This document shows, piece by piece, positions 25,067-33,649 of a stretch of DNA of 64,000 nt. The stretch spans positions 124,001-188,000 of the forward strand of contig NZ_LYWY01000037.1 of NCBI RefSeq assembly GCF_001661915.1. The letters are read 5' to 3'. The DNA is from Croceicoccus pelagius. Lineage in GTDB: Bacteria > Pseudomonadota > Alphaproteobacteria > Sphingomonadales > Sphingomonadaceae. A program made the translations under genes and the position numbers. The notes under the pieces are model-generated. The model saw nothing but the letters and a program-made list of their open reading frames with translations, made no database searches and was not told the DNA's origin. Within the stretch, counting starts at the first letter, position 1; each line of letters opens with the position of its first letter.

Positions 25067-25843
25067 TCAGTCGGTGACTTCGACCCAGACGGGGACGTGG
25101 TCGCTGGCTTTTTCCCGCCCGCGATATTCGCGGTCGATGCCGGTCGCGATCAGCCTGTCGGCAAGCGCGGGCGACAGCAGGGCATGATCGATGCGGAAGC
25201 CATGGTCACGCTGCCACGCACCGGCCTGATAGTCCCAGAACGTCCACATCCCGCCGCGCGGGTGATGCAGGTCGATCGCGTCGGTCCACCCATCGTTGAT
25301 CAGGCGGAAATAGGCATCGCGCGATTCCGGCTGCATCAGGGCATCCGATGCCATCGCCTTGGGCGACCAGACATCCTTGTCTTCGGGGATCACGTTGTAG
25401 TCGCCGATGACGACGGCAGGGATTTCGTCCGCCAGAAGTTGCGACATGCGTGTACGCAGCCGCTTCATCCAGTTCAGTTTGTAGTCGAACTTGGGCCCCG
25501 GCACCGGATTGCCGTTGGGCAGGTAGATGCACACCACCCGCACGCCATTCACGTCCGCCTCGATATAGCGGGAGTGCGTGTCTTCATCGTCGCCGGGCAG
25601 GCCCCGCAACACTTCGTGTGCAGGCTCTTCGCCGCGGCGTAGGATGGCAACGCCGTTAAAGCCCTTTTGTCCGTGCCAGATCGCGCGATAGCCGACCTCG
25701 TGGAAGGCATCACCGGGAAACGTTTCGTCGCTCGACTTGATTTCCTGCAGGCAGGCGACGTCGGGCTTCGTTTCGTCCAGCCATTCGATCAGGCGCGGCA
25801 GGCGCGCTTTCACACCGTTGATGTTGAAGCTCGCGATGCGCAT
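25067..25843 (-). CDS. xth: Exodeoxyribonuclease III / AP endonuclease
   Basis: 258 residues of the EEP nuclease family: MRIASFNINGVKARL, the catalytic Glu in CLQEIKSSD, IYLPNGNPV, GDYNVIPEDKDVW, the Asp in RIDHALLSP, and the C-terminal SDHVPVWVE. It cuts the DNA backbone 5' of abasic sites and degrades 3' ends in base-excision repair. erpA lies 22 bp upstream on the same strand. A shared terminator closes the 3' side. Confidence 0.95.
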   Translation of the reverse strand: MRIASFNINGVKARLPRLIEWLDETKPDVACLQEIKSSDETFPGDAFHEVGYRAIWHGQKGFNGVAILRRGEEPAHEVLRGLPGDDEDTHSRYIEADVNGVRVVCIYLPNGNPVPGPKFDYKLNWMKRLRTRMSQLLADEIPAVVIGDYNVIPEDKDVWSPKAMASDALMQPESRDAYFRLINDGWTDAIDLHHPRGGMWTFWDYQAGAWQRDHGFRIDHALLSPALADRLIATGIDREYRGREKASDHVPVWVEVTD

Positions 25844-25865
25844 TCCCGCCCCCTCGAACCGAAGA

Positions 25866-26195
25866 TCAGATCGAGAAGCTGGAGCCGCAGCCGCAACCTG
25901 AGGCGGCGTTGGGGTTGGTCACCTGAAACGACGCACCGCCCAGCGATTCCACGAAATCCACTACGCTGCCGCGCACGAGATCAAGACTAACCGAATCGAC
26001 GACGAGCTTGACCCCGTCGCGTTCGACGACGATGTCATCGCCCTCGATCTCGCCGGCAAGGTCGAAGCGGTACTGGAAACCGGAACAGCCGCCACCCTCG
26101 ACGGCAAGACGCAGCGCGGGGTCGCGCCCCTGCTTGGCGGCAATCGTCGCAACGCGGTTGGCGGCGGACGGGCTCAGGTCGATGGGCTGTTCCAT
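25866..26195 (-). CDS. erpA: A-type iron-sulfur carrier protein ErpA
   Basis: 109 residues of the HesB/IscA/ErpA family. The three cluster-binding cysteines are Cys37 (GGGCSGFQY), Cys101 and Cys103 ([11 protein letters not shown]). It transfers [4Fe-4S] or [2Fe-2S] clusters to apoproteins. Start ATG 26195 ([14 protein letters not shown]) fits the family; an upstream ATG at 26231 adds unrelated residues. Plausible clients in this window include the class I fumarase, aconitase and IspG, but no direct link is visible. Confidence 0.9.
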   Translation of the reverse strand: MEQPIDLSPSAANRVATIAAKQGRDPALRLAVEGGGCSGFQYRFDLAGEIEGDDIVVERDGVKLVVDSVSLDLVRGSVVDFVESLGGASFQVTNPNAASGCGCGSSFSI

Positions 26196-26250
26196 ACCTA
26201 CCGAGATAGGACGCGCAAAGCGTCGGGGCAAGGCGGCGCGGACGGCCCTG

Positions 26251-26682
26251 TCAGACGCTGTGGATGTATTCGCGCATCGCCTGCGCTTCGGACTCGATCG
26301 AATCGATGCGCGATTTGACGAGGTCGCCGATCGAGACGAAATCGACCATCCGGCCGTTGTCGACCACGGGCAGATGACGGATACGGCGGCGGGTCATCAA
26401 GGCCAGCGCCTGGTTTTCCGATGTGTCGGAGGTGACCGTGACGGCGGGCGAAGTCATGACCTGCTCCATGTCGAGGTCGAGAGCCTTGCCGCCATGGACC
26501 TTCAGGCAGCGGATGACGTCGCGTTCGGAAAATACACCGATCACGCGACCTTCCTCGTCTGTCACTGGCATCGCGCCGATCCGGCGTTCGGTGAGCAGTT
26601 CGACCGCCTCGCTGACTGTGGTTGCGGCCTTGCAGGTGACAATCTCGAAGTCTCGTCCGGCGATGATCTTCGCAATGCTCAT
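26251..26682 (-). CDS. Tandem CBS-domain protein
   Basis: 143 residues made almost wholly of two CBS motifs: about 8-65 ([36 protein letters not shown]) and about 76-130 ([36 protein letters not shown]). Such stand-alone CBS pairs bind adenosyl nucleotides and act as energy or redox sensors. The partner is unknown. ATG 26682 was chosen; the upstream ATG at 26784 adds an Arg/Cys-rich non-family stretch. It is divergent from the small membrane protein gene at 26797. Confidence 0.9.
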   Translation of the reverse strand: MSIAKIIAGRDFEIVTCKAATTVSEAVELLTERRIGAMPVTDEEGRVIGVFSERDVIRCLKVHGGKALDLDMEQVMTSPAVTVTSDTSENQALALMTRRRIRHLPVVDNGRMVDFVSIGDLVKSRIDSIESEAQAMREYIHSV

Positions 26683-26796
26683 GGTCCGTCTCTCCCGCGC
26701 TGGCCGCCGCCCCTCGCAGCGGCATTGCACCCTGCATGGTGCCACAAGAGCCGCCGACTTGCCAGCGGACCGCATCAGGTCCATGTGAGGCCCGTC

Positions 26797-27108
26797 ATGG
26801 CCCCCAGATCACCCCTCGACGACCCGGAAAACGCTGCCTTTGCATGGGCGCGATATCGCTGGCTGATGAAGCTGATGTTCGGCATCACCAGCGTTGCCGT
26901 CGTGCTTTCGTTGGGCTTTCTGTACTGGCGCAACGGGATGGTCTCGATCCATCTCTACATCGCGACCGCACTTGGCGTAACGGCGGCGATGATGCTGATG
27001 GCAGCGCTCATGGGTCTGGTCTTCCTGTCGAGCGGGACAGGGCACGACGAGGCGATCGATGACAGGCTGGGCGACCAGGCGAAGGATGCCTGGGATGAGA
27101 TCGACTAG
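26797..27108 (+). CDS. Small membrane protein, two helices, unknown function
   Basis: 103 residues. Two hydrophobic segments at about 25-43 (MFGITSVAVVLSLGFLYW) and 53-78 (LYIATALGVTAAMMLMAALMGLVFL) are joined by a short loop. The C-terminus is charged (GHDEAIDDRLGDQAKDAWDEID). I do not recognise the family beyond similarity in style to conserved sphingomonad membrane proteins. A GAGG lies just ahead of ATG 26797. It converges on the [2Fe-2S] gene, with stops 5 bp apart and no terminator between. Confidence 0.75.
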   Translation: MAPRSPLDDPENAAFAWARYRWLMKLMFGITSVAVVLSLGFLYWRNGMVSIHLYIATALGVTAAMMLMAALMGLVFLSSGTGHDEAIDDRLGDQAKDAWDEID

Positions 27109-27113
27109 GGCTG

Positions 27114-27500
27114 TTAGGCGCCTTCCGGCACGGTCAGGCGATACTCTTCCACCGGCTCTCCGCCGATCAGGTGCTTCTGGATGATTTCGTCCAGCACTTC
27201 GGGGCTGCAGGAATGGTACCAGACGCCTTCGGGATAGACGACCGCCAGCGGCCCCGCGACGCAGAGGCGCAGGCAGTTGGCCTTCGTCCGCATGACCCCG
27301 CCCGCACGGTCGAGCCCCAGTTCGGCAAGGCGCGTCTTCAGGTAGTCCCACGATTCCAGCCCTGCCTTTTTCGGGCAGCACTTGGGTTTGGTCTGATCGG
27401 CGCAGAGGAAGATGTGGCGGGAAAATGTCTCACCCCCGCCCATGACGTCCAGTTCCGCGCGCGCACGTGCGACGAGGTCCGGACCGGCAATTCGTGCCAT
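27114..27500 (-). CDS. Thioredoxin-like [2Fe-2S] ferredoxin domain protein
   Basis: 128 residues. The cluster ligands fit the thioredoxin-like 2Fe-2S fold: Cys33 and Cys41 or Cys42 in [12 protein letters not shown], and Cys76/Cys80 in NCLRLC. The following [13 protein letters not shown] and the C-terminal helix are typical. The partner is unknown. It starts 4 bp after the popZ stop on the same strand, so the two are probably co-transcribed. ATG 27500 was preferred over an ATG at 27578 that would overlap popZ. Confidence 0.85.
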   Translation of the reverse strand: MARIAGPDLVARARAELDVMGGGETFSRHIFLCADQTKPKCCPKKAGLESWDYLKTRLAELGLDRAGGVMRTKANCLRLCVAGPLAVVYPEGVWYHSCSPEVLDEIIQKHLIGGEPVEEYRLTVPEGA

Positions 27501-27504
27501 CGGT

Positions 27505-28281
27505 TCAGCGGCGTCCGGTGATGCGGGCGATCTCGTCCTGGACCATGCGTTCGATGATGCCTTGCAGGTTGGCGTCAAGCCACTCCTTCAGCATCGGACG
27601 AAGCATTTCGCGGACCATGTCCTCAAGCGGGTTGGCGGCAGGCGCAGCCTTGGGCGCATTGGCCGAAAGGCTGTCGAGCGCGGAAAGCTGGGCCCGCACG
27701 GCAGCGGCGGCTGCCCCTGCCAAAAGGCCTTCGCCCGCCGCGGCCTGTGGTTCGGCGACGGGCTCGGGCTTTACCTGCTGTTCGGCAGGAACTTCGTGCT
27801 CCGCAGCGATCGGCGTTTGCCCGATATCGGGTTCCGGATCGAATTCGATCTCGACTTCCGGATCGCCCTCATCTTCTTCCGAGACGATCAACGAGGACAG
27901 CGTCAGCGGCACGTCTTCGGCATCGTCGCCCTGGTCGAAGGTCGGCGCTTCGTAACGGTGGACCTGGAATCCTGCGGGCAGAGAGACGGTTTCTTCGGGC
28001 GCAACCGCTTCGGGTTCTGCCGGAGCTTCGCCAGCCGGCATCGCGCCGAGGTCGTAGATGTCCTCCTCGTCTGTATTGAGAGGCGCATCTTCGGGCGCAT
28101 TGGCCGGAGTAGGAACGGCAGTCGGGCGGGTGAAGCTGTCCCGTCGTGCAAACGGATTGTTGCCGAAACCGGGCGCGGAATTCGAATGGCTGGCCTGCTG
28201 CGCGCCTTCATCCTCGCGCGAAATCACCTGCTTGATCGACCGAAGGATATCCTCGACCGACGGTTCGCCATCCTTGTTCAC
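27505..28281 (-). CDS. popZ: Polar organising protein PopZ (DUF2497)
   Basis: 258 residues with the PopZ layout. A short N-terminal helix ([19 protein letters not shown]) binds client proteins. A long acidic, proline-rich disordered region spans about 30-190. A C-terminal oligomerisation region follows ([36 protein letters not shown]). In Caulobacter PopZ forms polar condensates that anchor ParB-parS; the parAB-parS cluster at the start of this window is the expected client. The start is GTG 28281 behind AGGAG. tolC and pcm lie upstream on the same strand. Confidence 0.9.
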   Translation of the reverse strand: MNKDGEPSVEDILRSIKQVISREDEGAQQASHSNSAPGFGNNPFARRDSFTRPTAVPTPANAPEDAPLNTDEEDIYDLGAMPAGEAPAEPEAVAPEETVSLPAGFQVHRYEAPTFDQGDDAEDVPLTLSSLIVSEEDEGDPEVEIEFDPEPDIGQTPIAAEHEVPAEQQVKPEPVAEPQAAAGEGLLAGAAAAAVRAQLSALDSLSANAPKAAPAANPLEDMVREMLRPMLKEWLDANLQGIIERMVQDEIARITGRR

Positions 28282-28320
28282 TCGTCGCTCCTGTTCGAGA
28301 GCCGAACTACGACCCGACCC

Positions 28321-29760
28321 TTACAGGCTGGGAATGTCTGCGTCTTGCGCCGGTGTGTCAACGGTGCGGGTAGAGACCGGCTCGGGGTCCGGTTCGAAGC
28401 GCCAGTCGAAGATCGCGCCCTTCACGCTGTCGTAGTGGACGACAGGATCGTAGAGCGGGCCGACGTCGAGATTGAGATCCTCGGCCTCGGCCATGCCCAT
28501 CGCGGCCAGCAGGCTGAACCCTGCGACATAGGCATTGCGCTGCGCCGTCACGAGCTGGACCTGTGCCGACAGCAGTTCACGCTCGGCATCGAGGATGTCG
28601 AGGATCGTGCGGTTGCCGACCGTGTTTTCCGCGCGCACGCCCTCAAGGCTGAGCGAGGCGGCGGAAACGGCGGTGGTCGTGGCCTGGATCACCTCGTTCG
28701 CGGCCAGCCATGCCGAATAGGCGGCGCGGGTCTGCGCGATCACGTCGCGCTCGATCGCGATCTCGGTTTCCATGGTCGACTGCGCGCGGGCCTGCGCCTG
28801 GCGTTCAAGCGCGGCGGGAAAGCCGCCTTGGAAGATTGGCACCGTGAGGCGGGCACCGGCTTGGGCGGTCGTTTCCGACTGGTCCACGCCGACAGCATTG
28901 CCGCCGAGCGTGCCGAAATAATCGGTATAGCCGCCGCTGGTGAACAGCTCGACACGCGGCAGGCGGGTGGAACCGGCGACCTCGATGTCGTAGCGCGCCG
29001 CTTCGCTGCGTTCGCGCGCGGCGATGAGGTCGGGATTGTTGGCCAGCGCGACGTCGACAGCGTCTTCCGGGCTTGCCGGAAGGCCCGGAAGCTGCGGAGG
29101 CGGCTGAAGGTTCACCGGAGCCTTGCCGACCAGCTGGATATAGCGTTCGCGGCTGCCGATAAGGTTCGACTGCGCGGTCAGGTAATCGCTTTGCGCCAGC
29201 GCCAGCCGCGAATCGGACTGGGCAACATCGGTGCGGGTGAGGTCACCGATCTCGAACCGGTCGCGGGTCGCCTGCAGGTTAACACCGAGCGTGTCGACGT
29301 TCTGCTTGTTGAGCTGGACCACCGCGGAATCGCGGATGACGTCCATGTAGGCGGCGACAACGCGGGCAAAGACGCCTGATTCGGTTGCTTTCAGGTCTGC
29401 ACGGCCCGCCTCGACCCGCTGTTTCGCGGCGCGGATGGAATTCTTCACGCCGCCGCCCGAATAGACGGGCACCGACAGGTCGATACCGGCATTGAGATAA
29501 CGGCTGGGCGAATTGAAGCTGTTGTCGCTCTGCTTCAGGACTTCGGTGTACTGCGCGCTGCCGCCGATGCTGGGCAGACCCTCCGACTTCTCGATCGGCA
29601 CATTCTCGTCCGTGGCGCGCAGGTCCGCGCGAGCGGCCTGGATCGTCGGGTTCGTCTGATAGGCAAGCGCCAGCGCCTCTTCGAGCGTATCGGCCATCGC
29701 CGATGCGGGTACGAGAAGGGCAGCGCCAGCCAGAAGCGCCGCACCGGTGCGGGCCTTCAT
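28321..29760 (-). CDS. tolC: TolC-family outer membrane efflux protein
   Basis: 479 residues. A cleavable signal peptide ends near AMA (about 22-23). Two outer-membrane-factor repeats follow, with DTLEEALALAYQTNPTIQAARADL, the strand pair YLNAGIDLSVPVYSGG and AGARLTVPIFQGG, and long coiled helices. The C-terminus after about 450 is a proline/acid tail. It forms the trimeric exit duct for type I secretion or RND/MFS pumps. The marR-emrA-emrB genes near 50 kb could use it (inference). Its start overlaps the pcm stop by one base. Confidence 0.93.
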   Translation of the reverse strand: MKARTGAALLAGAALLVPASAMADTLEEALALAYQTNPTIQAARADLRATDENVPIEKSEGLPSIGGSAQYTEVLKQSDNSFNSPSRYLNAGIDLSVPVYSGGGVKNSIRAAKQRVEAGRADLKATESGVFARVVAAYMDVIRDSAVVQLNKQNVDTLGVNLQATRDRFEIGDLTRTDVAQSDSRLALAQSDYLTAQSNLIGSRERYIQLVGKAPVNLQPPPQLPGLPASPEDAVDVALANNPDLIAARERSEAARYDIEVAGSTRLPRVELFTSGGYTDYFGTLGGNAVGVDQSETTAQAGARLTVPIFQGGFPAALERQAQARAQSTMETEIAIERDVIAQTRAAYSAWLAANEVIQATTTAVSAASLSLEGVRAENTVGNRTILDILDAERELLSAQVQLVTAQRNAYVAGFSLLAAMGMAEAEDLNLDVGPLYDPVVHYDSVKGAIFDWRFEPDPEPVSTRTVDTPAQDADIPSL

Positions 29761-30434
29761 CAGAAGCTCCAGCCCTTCGGCGCGGCGAATTCGGCAAGGA
29801 CGGGCATCGAGATGTCGGCAACGTCGTCGAGCACGACCGAGTTGTCGACGCGGCGGCCAACGGCAATGCGGGTCACGCCGCGCGTGACGGTGCCGGTGAC
29901 CATGCGACCGTCTTCGGCCATCTGCTTCGCAATCGCGGGGGGGACCTGTTCGGCCGCGCCGTCGATGATCACAAGATCGTAGGGTGCGCCCTTCTTCCAG
30001 CCGCCAGCAAGATCGCCGCTGTGCCAGTCGCCGGCCTTGACCGGAGCCATCGCGGCCAGCGCATCGTCGCTTTCCACCACGTCGAGCGAGGCGACGAGCG
30101 GGGCGAGAACGGCGGCAAGATAACCCGACCCGCCGCCGATCAGCAGAACCTTGTCGGTCAGCGCAGGCTTCGCTTCGAGCAGGAGACGCGCCTGGCTGAG
30201 CGGGGCGGTCATCACGCGGCCTCCGCCAAGCGGGATCTGGCGATCGTTGTAGGCGACGGCGCGGGCCGATGCGGGGACGAAATCTTCGCGCGGCACGCGG
30301 GCGATGGCATCGAGCAGGTAAGGCTCGTTGATGCCGCTGGTCCTCAGCTGGCTGTCGATCATCGCGCGGCGGGCGCGGGCAAAATCACCGGTCTGGGCGG
30401 TCGGAGCGGCAGCACTGGCCATCGCGTCATGCAC
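29760..30434 (-). CDS. pcm: Protein-L-isoaspartate O-methyltransferase family protein
   Basis: 224 residues with the PCMT pattern RRAMIDSQLRTSGI, VPREDFVP, AYNDRQIPLGGGRVMTAPLSQARLL, the SAM loop VLLIGGGSGYLAAVLA, and DGAAEQVP. The usual motif I Gly-x-Gly-x-Gly is kept, although the acidic loop residues differ from E. coli Pcm. It should repair isoaspartyl damage, but such pcm-tolC neighbours are common in alphaproteobacteria and the substrate is unproven. ATG 30434 or ATG 30422 may start it. It overlaps tolC by one base. Confidence 0.88.
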   Translation of the reverse strand: MHDAMASAAAPTAQTGDFARARRAMIDSQLRTSGINEPYLLDAIARVPREDFVPASARAVAYNDRQIPLGGGRVMTAPLSQARLLLEAKPALTDKVLLIGGGSGYLAAVLAPLVASLDVVESDDALAAMAPVKAGDWHSGDLAGGWKKGAPYDLVIIDGAAEQVPPAIAKQMAEDGRMVTGTVTRGVTRIAVGRRVDNSVVLDDVADISMPVLAEFAAPKGWSF

Positions 30435-30695
30435 TCTCTTGTTGCAGCAGCCCGAAGCGGACTGTCCTAGTCAGGTAATACACTTGCCCCGAAACGACGG
30501 CTGCCGTCAAGGTGCGAGTCCGCTTGGCGCCCTACGCCATCGAAGCCGCCCCGCCAAGAGGCAGGACCTTCGCCCCTGCGAAGCCTGTGCCTGTACCCCT
30601 CCTTTTGTCTGGGTCGAACGGCATTGCCACTGCCGCGCATCGCTCCTAAGTCGCCTTTCGTAACGACAGGCACGCAAGCAAAGGGTGGGTTTTAC

Positions 30696-32222
30696 ATGTC
30701 CGACATGGTGGTGATCGAGGAACAGGATCTCATCGACAGCGTCGCCGACGCCTTGCAGTACATCAGTTTCTATCACCCGATGGACTACATCCAGGCGCTG
30801 GGCGAGGCTTACGAGGCCGAAATGAACCCCGCGGCCAAGGACGCCATTGCGCAGATCCTCACCAACAGCCGCATGTGCGCAGAAGGGCACCGGCCGATCT
30901 GCCAGGACACCGGCATCGTCAACGTCTTCGTGAAGTGGGGCCAGAACTGCCGCCTCGGCTCCAAGCTGTCGCTGCAGGAAGTCGTCGATGAAGGCGTACG
31001 CAAGGGTTATAACAACCCCGACAACAAGCTGCGTGCCTCGGTTCTTGCCGATCCCGCCTTTACCCGCCGCAATACCCGCGACAACACGCCTTGTGTCCTG
31101 AACGTCGAGATGGTGCCCGGCGACACGGTGTCGATCGACGTCGCGGCCAAGGGCGGCGGCAGCGAGGCCAAGTCCAAGTTCAAGATGATGAACCCGTCCG
31201 ACAACATCGTCGACTGGGTGCTGGAAATGATCCCGCAGATGGGCGCCGGCTGGTGCCCGCCGGGCATGCTGGGTATCGGCATCGGCGGCACTGCGGAAGA
31301 GTGCGTGAAGCTTGCGAAAAAGAGCCTCATGGACCCGATCGACATGGGCCAGCTGAAGCAGCGCGGTCCGCAGAACGATCTTGAAAAGATGCGTATCGAG
31401 ATCTTCGACAAGGTCAACGCGATGGGCGTCGGCGCGCAGGGCCTTGGCGGCCTTGCCACCGTCCTCGACGTGAAGATCTACGACTGGCCGTGCCACGCGG
31501 CGAACAAGCCGGTCGCCATGATCCCGAACTGCGCCGCCACGCGCCACGCGCACTTCACGCTGGATGGCAGCGGCCCGACTTTCCTGCCGCTTCCCGATCT
31601 GGATGCATGGCCCAAGGTTCACTGGGAACCCGATGCCTCGGCGAAGAAGGTCGATCTCGATAACCTGACGCCCGAGGAAGTGCAGAGCTGGAAGCACGGC
31701 GATCGCCTGCTGCTTTCGGGCCACATGCTGACCGGCCGCGACGCCGCGCACAAGCGCATCGCGGACATGCTGGCCAAGGGCGAGGACCTGCCGGTCGAAT
31801 TCAAGGGCCGTGCGATCTACTACGTCGGTCCGGTCGATCCGGTCGTCGGCGAAGTCGTCGGCCCGGCCGGCCCGACCACCGCGACGCGCATGGACAAGTT
31901 CACCGACCAGATGCTCGAGCTTGGCCTGCTCGCCATGATCGGCAAGGCTGAACGCGGGCAGGGCGCGACCGAGGTCATCGCCAAGCACAAGGTTGCATAC
32001 CTGATGGCGGTCGGGGGCGCAGCCTATCTCGTCGCGCGCGCGATCAAGGAAGCCAGGGTCGTCGCATTTGAAGACCTGGGCATGGAAGCGATCTACGAAT
32101 TCAAGGTCGAGGACATGCCGGTCACCGTCGCGGTCGATAGCGAGGGCAAGAACGTCCATACGCTGGCCCCTGCGGTCTGGCGCGAGAAGATCGCCAGGGA
32201 ACACCTGCTTCCTTCAACCTGA
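30696..32222 (+). CDS. fumA: Fumarate hydratase, class I (iron-sulfur)
   Basis: 508 residues. The class I [4Fe-4S] fumarase interconverts fumarate and malate in the TCA cycle. Family segments are CQDTGIVNVFVKWGQNC, GGSEAKSKFKMMNP, GIGIGGTAEECVKLAKKSL, GAQGLGGLATVLDVKIYDWPCHAANKPVAMIPNC, and the late AYLMAVGGAAYLVARAIK. ATG 30696 (MSDMVVIEEQDLIDS) has an AAGGG site upstream; the frame is open to 30624 but those residues are not family-like. The cluster is oxygen-sensitive. A 261-bp spacer separates it from the divergent pcm gene. Confidence 0.95.
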   Translation: MSDMVVIEEQDLIDSVADALQYISFYHPMDYIQALGEAYEAEMNPAAKDAIAQILTNSRMCAEGHRPICQDTGIVNVFVKWGQNCRLGSKLSLQEVVDEGVRKGYNNPDNKLRASVLADPAFTRRNTRDNTPCVLNVEMVPGDTVSIDVAAKGGGSEAKSKFKMMNPSDNIVDWVLEMIPQMGAGWCPPGMLGIGIGGTAEECVKLAKKSLMDPIDMGQLKQRGPQNDLEKMRIEIFDKVNAMGVGAQGLGGLATVLDVKIYDWPCHAANKPVAMIPNCAATRHAHFTLDGSGPTFLPLPDLDAWPKVHWEPDASAKKVDLDNLTPEEVQSWKHGDRLLLSGHMLTGRDAAHKRIADMLAKGEDLPVEFKGRAIYYVGPVDPVVGEVVGPAGPTTATRMDKFTDQMLELGLLAMIGKAERGQGATEVIAKHKVAYLMAVGGAAYLVARAIKEARVVAFEDLGMEAIYEFKVEDMPVTVAVDSEGKNVHTLAPAVWREKIAREHLLPST

Positions 32223-32264
32223 CGGCGTGAACGGGCCTGACGGGCCTGTGAACGTTCGACAAAC

Positions 32265-32297
32265 GGCCGACTCGCCTCGACGGGGGCGAGTCGGGCC
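32265..32297 (+). other. Hairpin after fumA, possible terminator without a T-run
   Basis: GGCCGACTCGCC (32265-32276) pairs with GGCGAGTCGGGCC (32285-32297) with one bulged G. It lies 42 bp after the fumA stop and 39 bp before the kinase start. A perfect 9-bp tandem repeat, ACGGGCCTG twice (32231-32248), precedes it. Confidence 0.45.
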
Positions 32298-32336
32298 TAC
32301 TGGCGCGCAGCACTTGCGCCGCGTATCACGGTCAAT

Positions 32337-33644
32337 GTGAAACCTTACGAAGACTATGGGCCCGAGCCGCATCCCCATGCGGCTGTCGGGCTTCCGACCG
32401 TACTGATCTCGATGGTCATCCTGTGGACCGTCTACTTCGCGCTGGCGACGGCGCGCGGTGTCGTCCTGGGCTTCGACATGCAGATGGAAATGCTGTCGCG
32501 CCGCGTGATCGTCAGCGTTGCTGGCGTTGCCGTGACCGTCCTGCTCTGGCTCCTGCTGCGCGGGTTCGACCGGGGGCGGCTGGGCCTGCGCATCGTGATC
32601 GCCATCGTTGCGGCGGCCCCGGCCTCGCTCCTGTTAGCTTTCATCAATCAGCAGGCCTTTGCCGACATCGAGGAACGTAACGTCAAGCGGATTGGGGATG
32701 AGCAGGGCATCTCTATCCGCCGTGACGAGGCAGGCAACCTGCTGGTCGACGTGCCCGAAATTCCAGCGCCGCCCGAAGCACCGGTGCCGCCAATGCCCGA
32801 CGATAGCGAGATGCCGGATCCCGCGCCGGTGCCCGCCGTGCCGGAACCACCCGCAGAACACGCCGAGTCGCAGACCGTCATCGCTTCGGCGGGACCGCAA
32901 AAGCTGTTGTGGCAGCAACTGACCGACATCGCGCTGGGCCGCTATTACCTGCTGCTGTCGTGGTGCGCGATCTACATCGCGCTGGGACAGGCGGTGCAGG
33001 CCCGCGTGGCGGAACGGCGCGCGGGCGAACATCGCCGCGCCGCCAAGGCGGCGGAGCTGAAATCGCTGCGCTATCAGGTCAATCCGCACTTCCTGTTCAA
33101 CACACTCAACTCTCTTTCCGCACTGGTCATGACCAACCGGAACGATCAGGCCGAGACCATGATCCAGATGATCAGCCGGTTCTATCGCCGATCATTGTCC
33201 GGCGATCCGACGCATGATGTGCCGCTGGAAGAAGAGATCGAATTGCAGCGCACCTACCTGCAGATCGAAGCGGTCCGCTTTCCCGAGCGTCTGGTTGTGG
33301 ACATCGACGTGCCGCCCGAACTTGCCAAGGCGCGGATTCCCGGCATGATCCTGCAGCCGCTGATCGAGAACTCGGTCCGCTATGCCGTCGCGCCGGTTAA
33401 TCGTCCCGTCACGATCCGGCTGGCAGCTTCGGAAGAGTACGAGCGGCTGGTTGTCACGGTTACCGACGACGGCCCCGGCGCTTCTAGCGACGAGCACGGC
33501 GGCTTCGGCATCGGTCTTGCCAATGTGCGGGACAGGCTTAGGGCCCGGTTCGGCAAGGAGGCGAGCGTGGCCAGCGGCCCCGGGGAACAGGGGTGGCGTA
33601 CCGTGATCAGGATGCCGCTGAAGTTCAGTGGGGAGGAGGACTGA
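32337..33644 (+). CDS. LytS/YehU-type sensor histidine kinase
   Basis: 435 residues. Membrane helices lie at about 20-42, 57-75, 83-103 and 207-224. Between helices 3 and 4 there is a roughly 100-residue proline- and acid-rich loop (PPEAPVPPMPDDSEMPDPAPVPAVPEPP). The His_kinase domain has the phosphoacceptor His251 in YQVNPHFLFNTLNSL, and the ATPase N-box MILQPLIENSVRYA with G-box GGFGIGLANVRDRL. The start is GTG 32337 with a weak ribosome site. The LytTR regulator follows after 5 bp, forming a two-component pair. The signal is unknown. Confidence 0.9.
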   Translation: MKPYEDYGPEPHPHAAVGLPTVLISMVILWTVYFALATARGVVLGFDMQMEMLSRRVIVSVAGVAVTVLLWLLLRGFDRGRLGLRIVIAIVAAAPASLLLAFINQQAFADIEERNVKRIGDEQGISIRRDEAGNLLVDVPEIPAPPEAPVPPMPDDSEMPDPAPVPAVPEPPAEHAESQTVIASAGPQKLLWQQLTDIALGRYYLLLSWCAIYIALGQAVQARVAERRAGEHRRAAKAAELKSLRYQVNPHFLFNTLNSLSALVMTNRNDQAETMIQMISRFYRRSLSGDPTHDVPLEEEIELQRTYLQIEAVRFPERLVVDIDVPPELAKARIPGMILQPLIENSVRYAVAPVNRPVTIRLAASEEYERLVVTVTDDGPGASSDEHGGFGIGLANVRDRLRARFGKEASVASGPGEQGWRTVIRMPLKFSGEED

Positions 33645-33649
33645 ACGAC

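Noticed and set aside
27412-29379. 655-codon plus-strand open frame opposite popZ and tolC
   Set aside because: It is a shadow of two clearly identified genes, with Arg/His-rich low-quality translation and no family motif.
30507-32204. 565-codon minus-strand open frame opposite fumA
   Set aside because: Antisense of fumA; the composition is typical of a GC-rich shadow frame.
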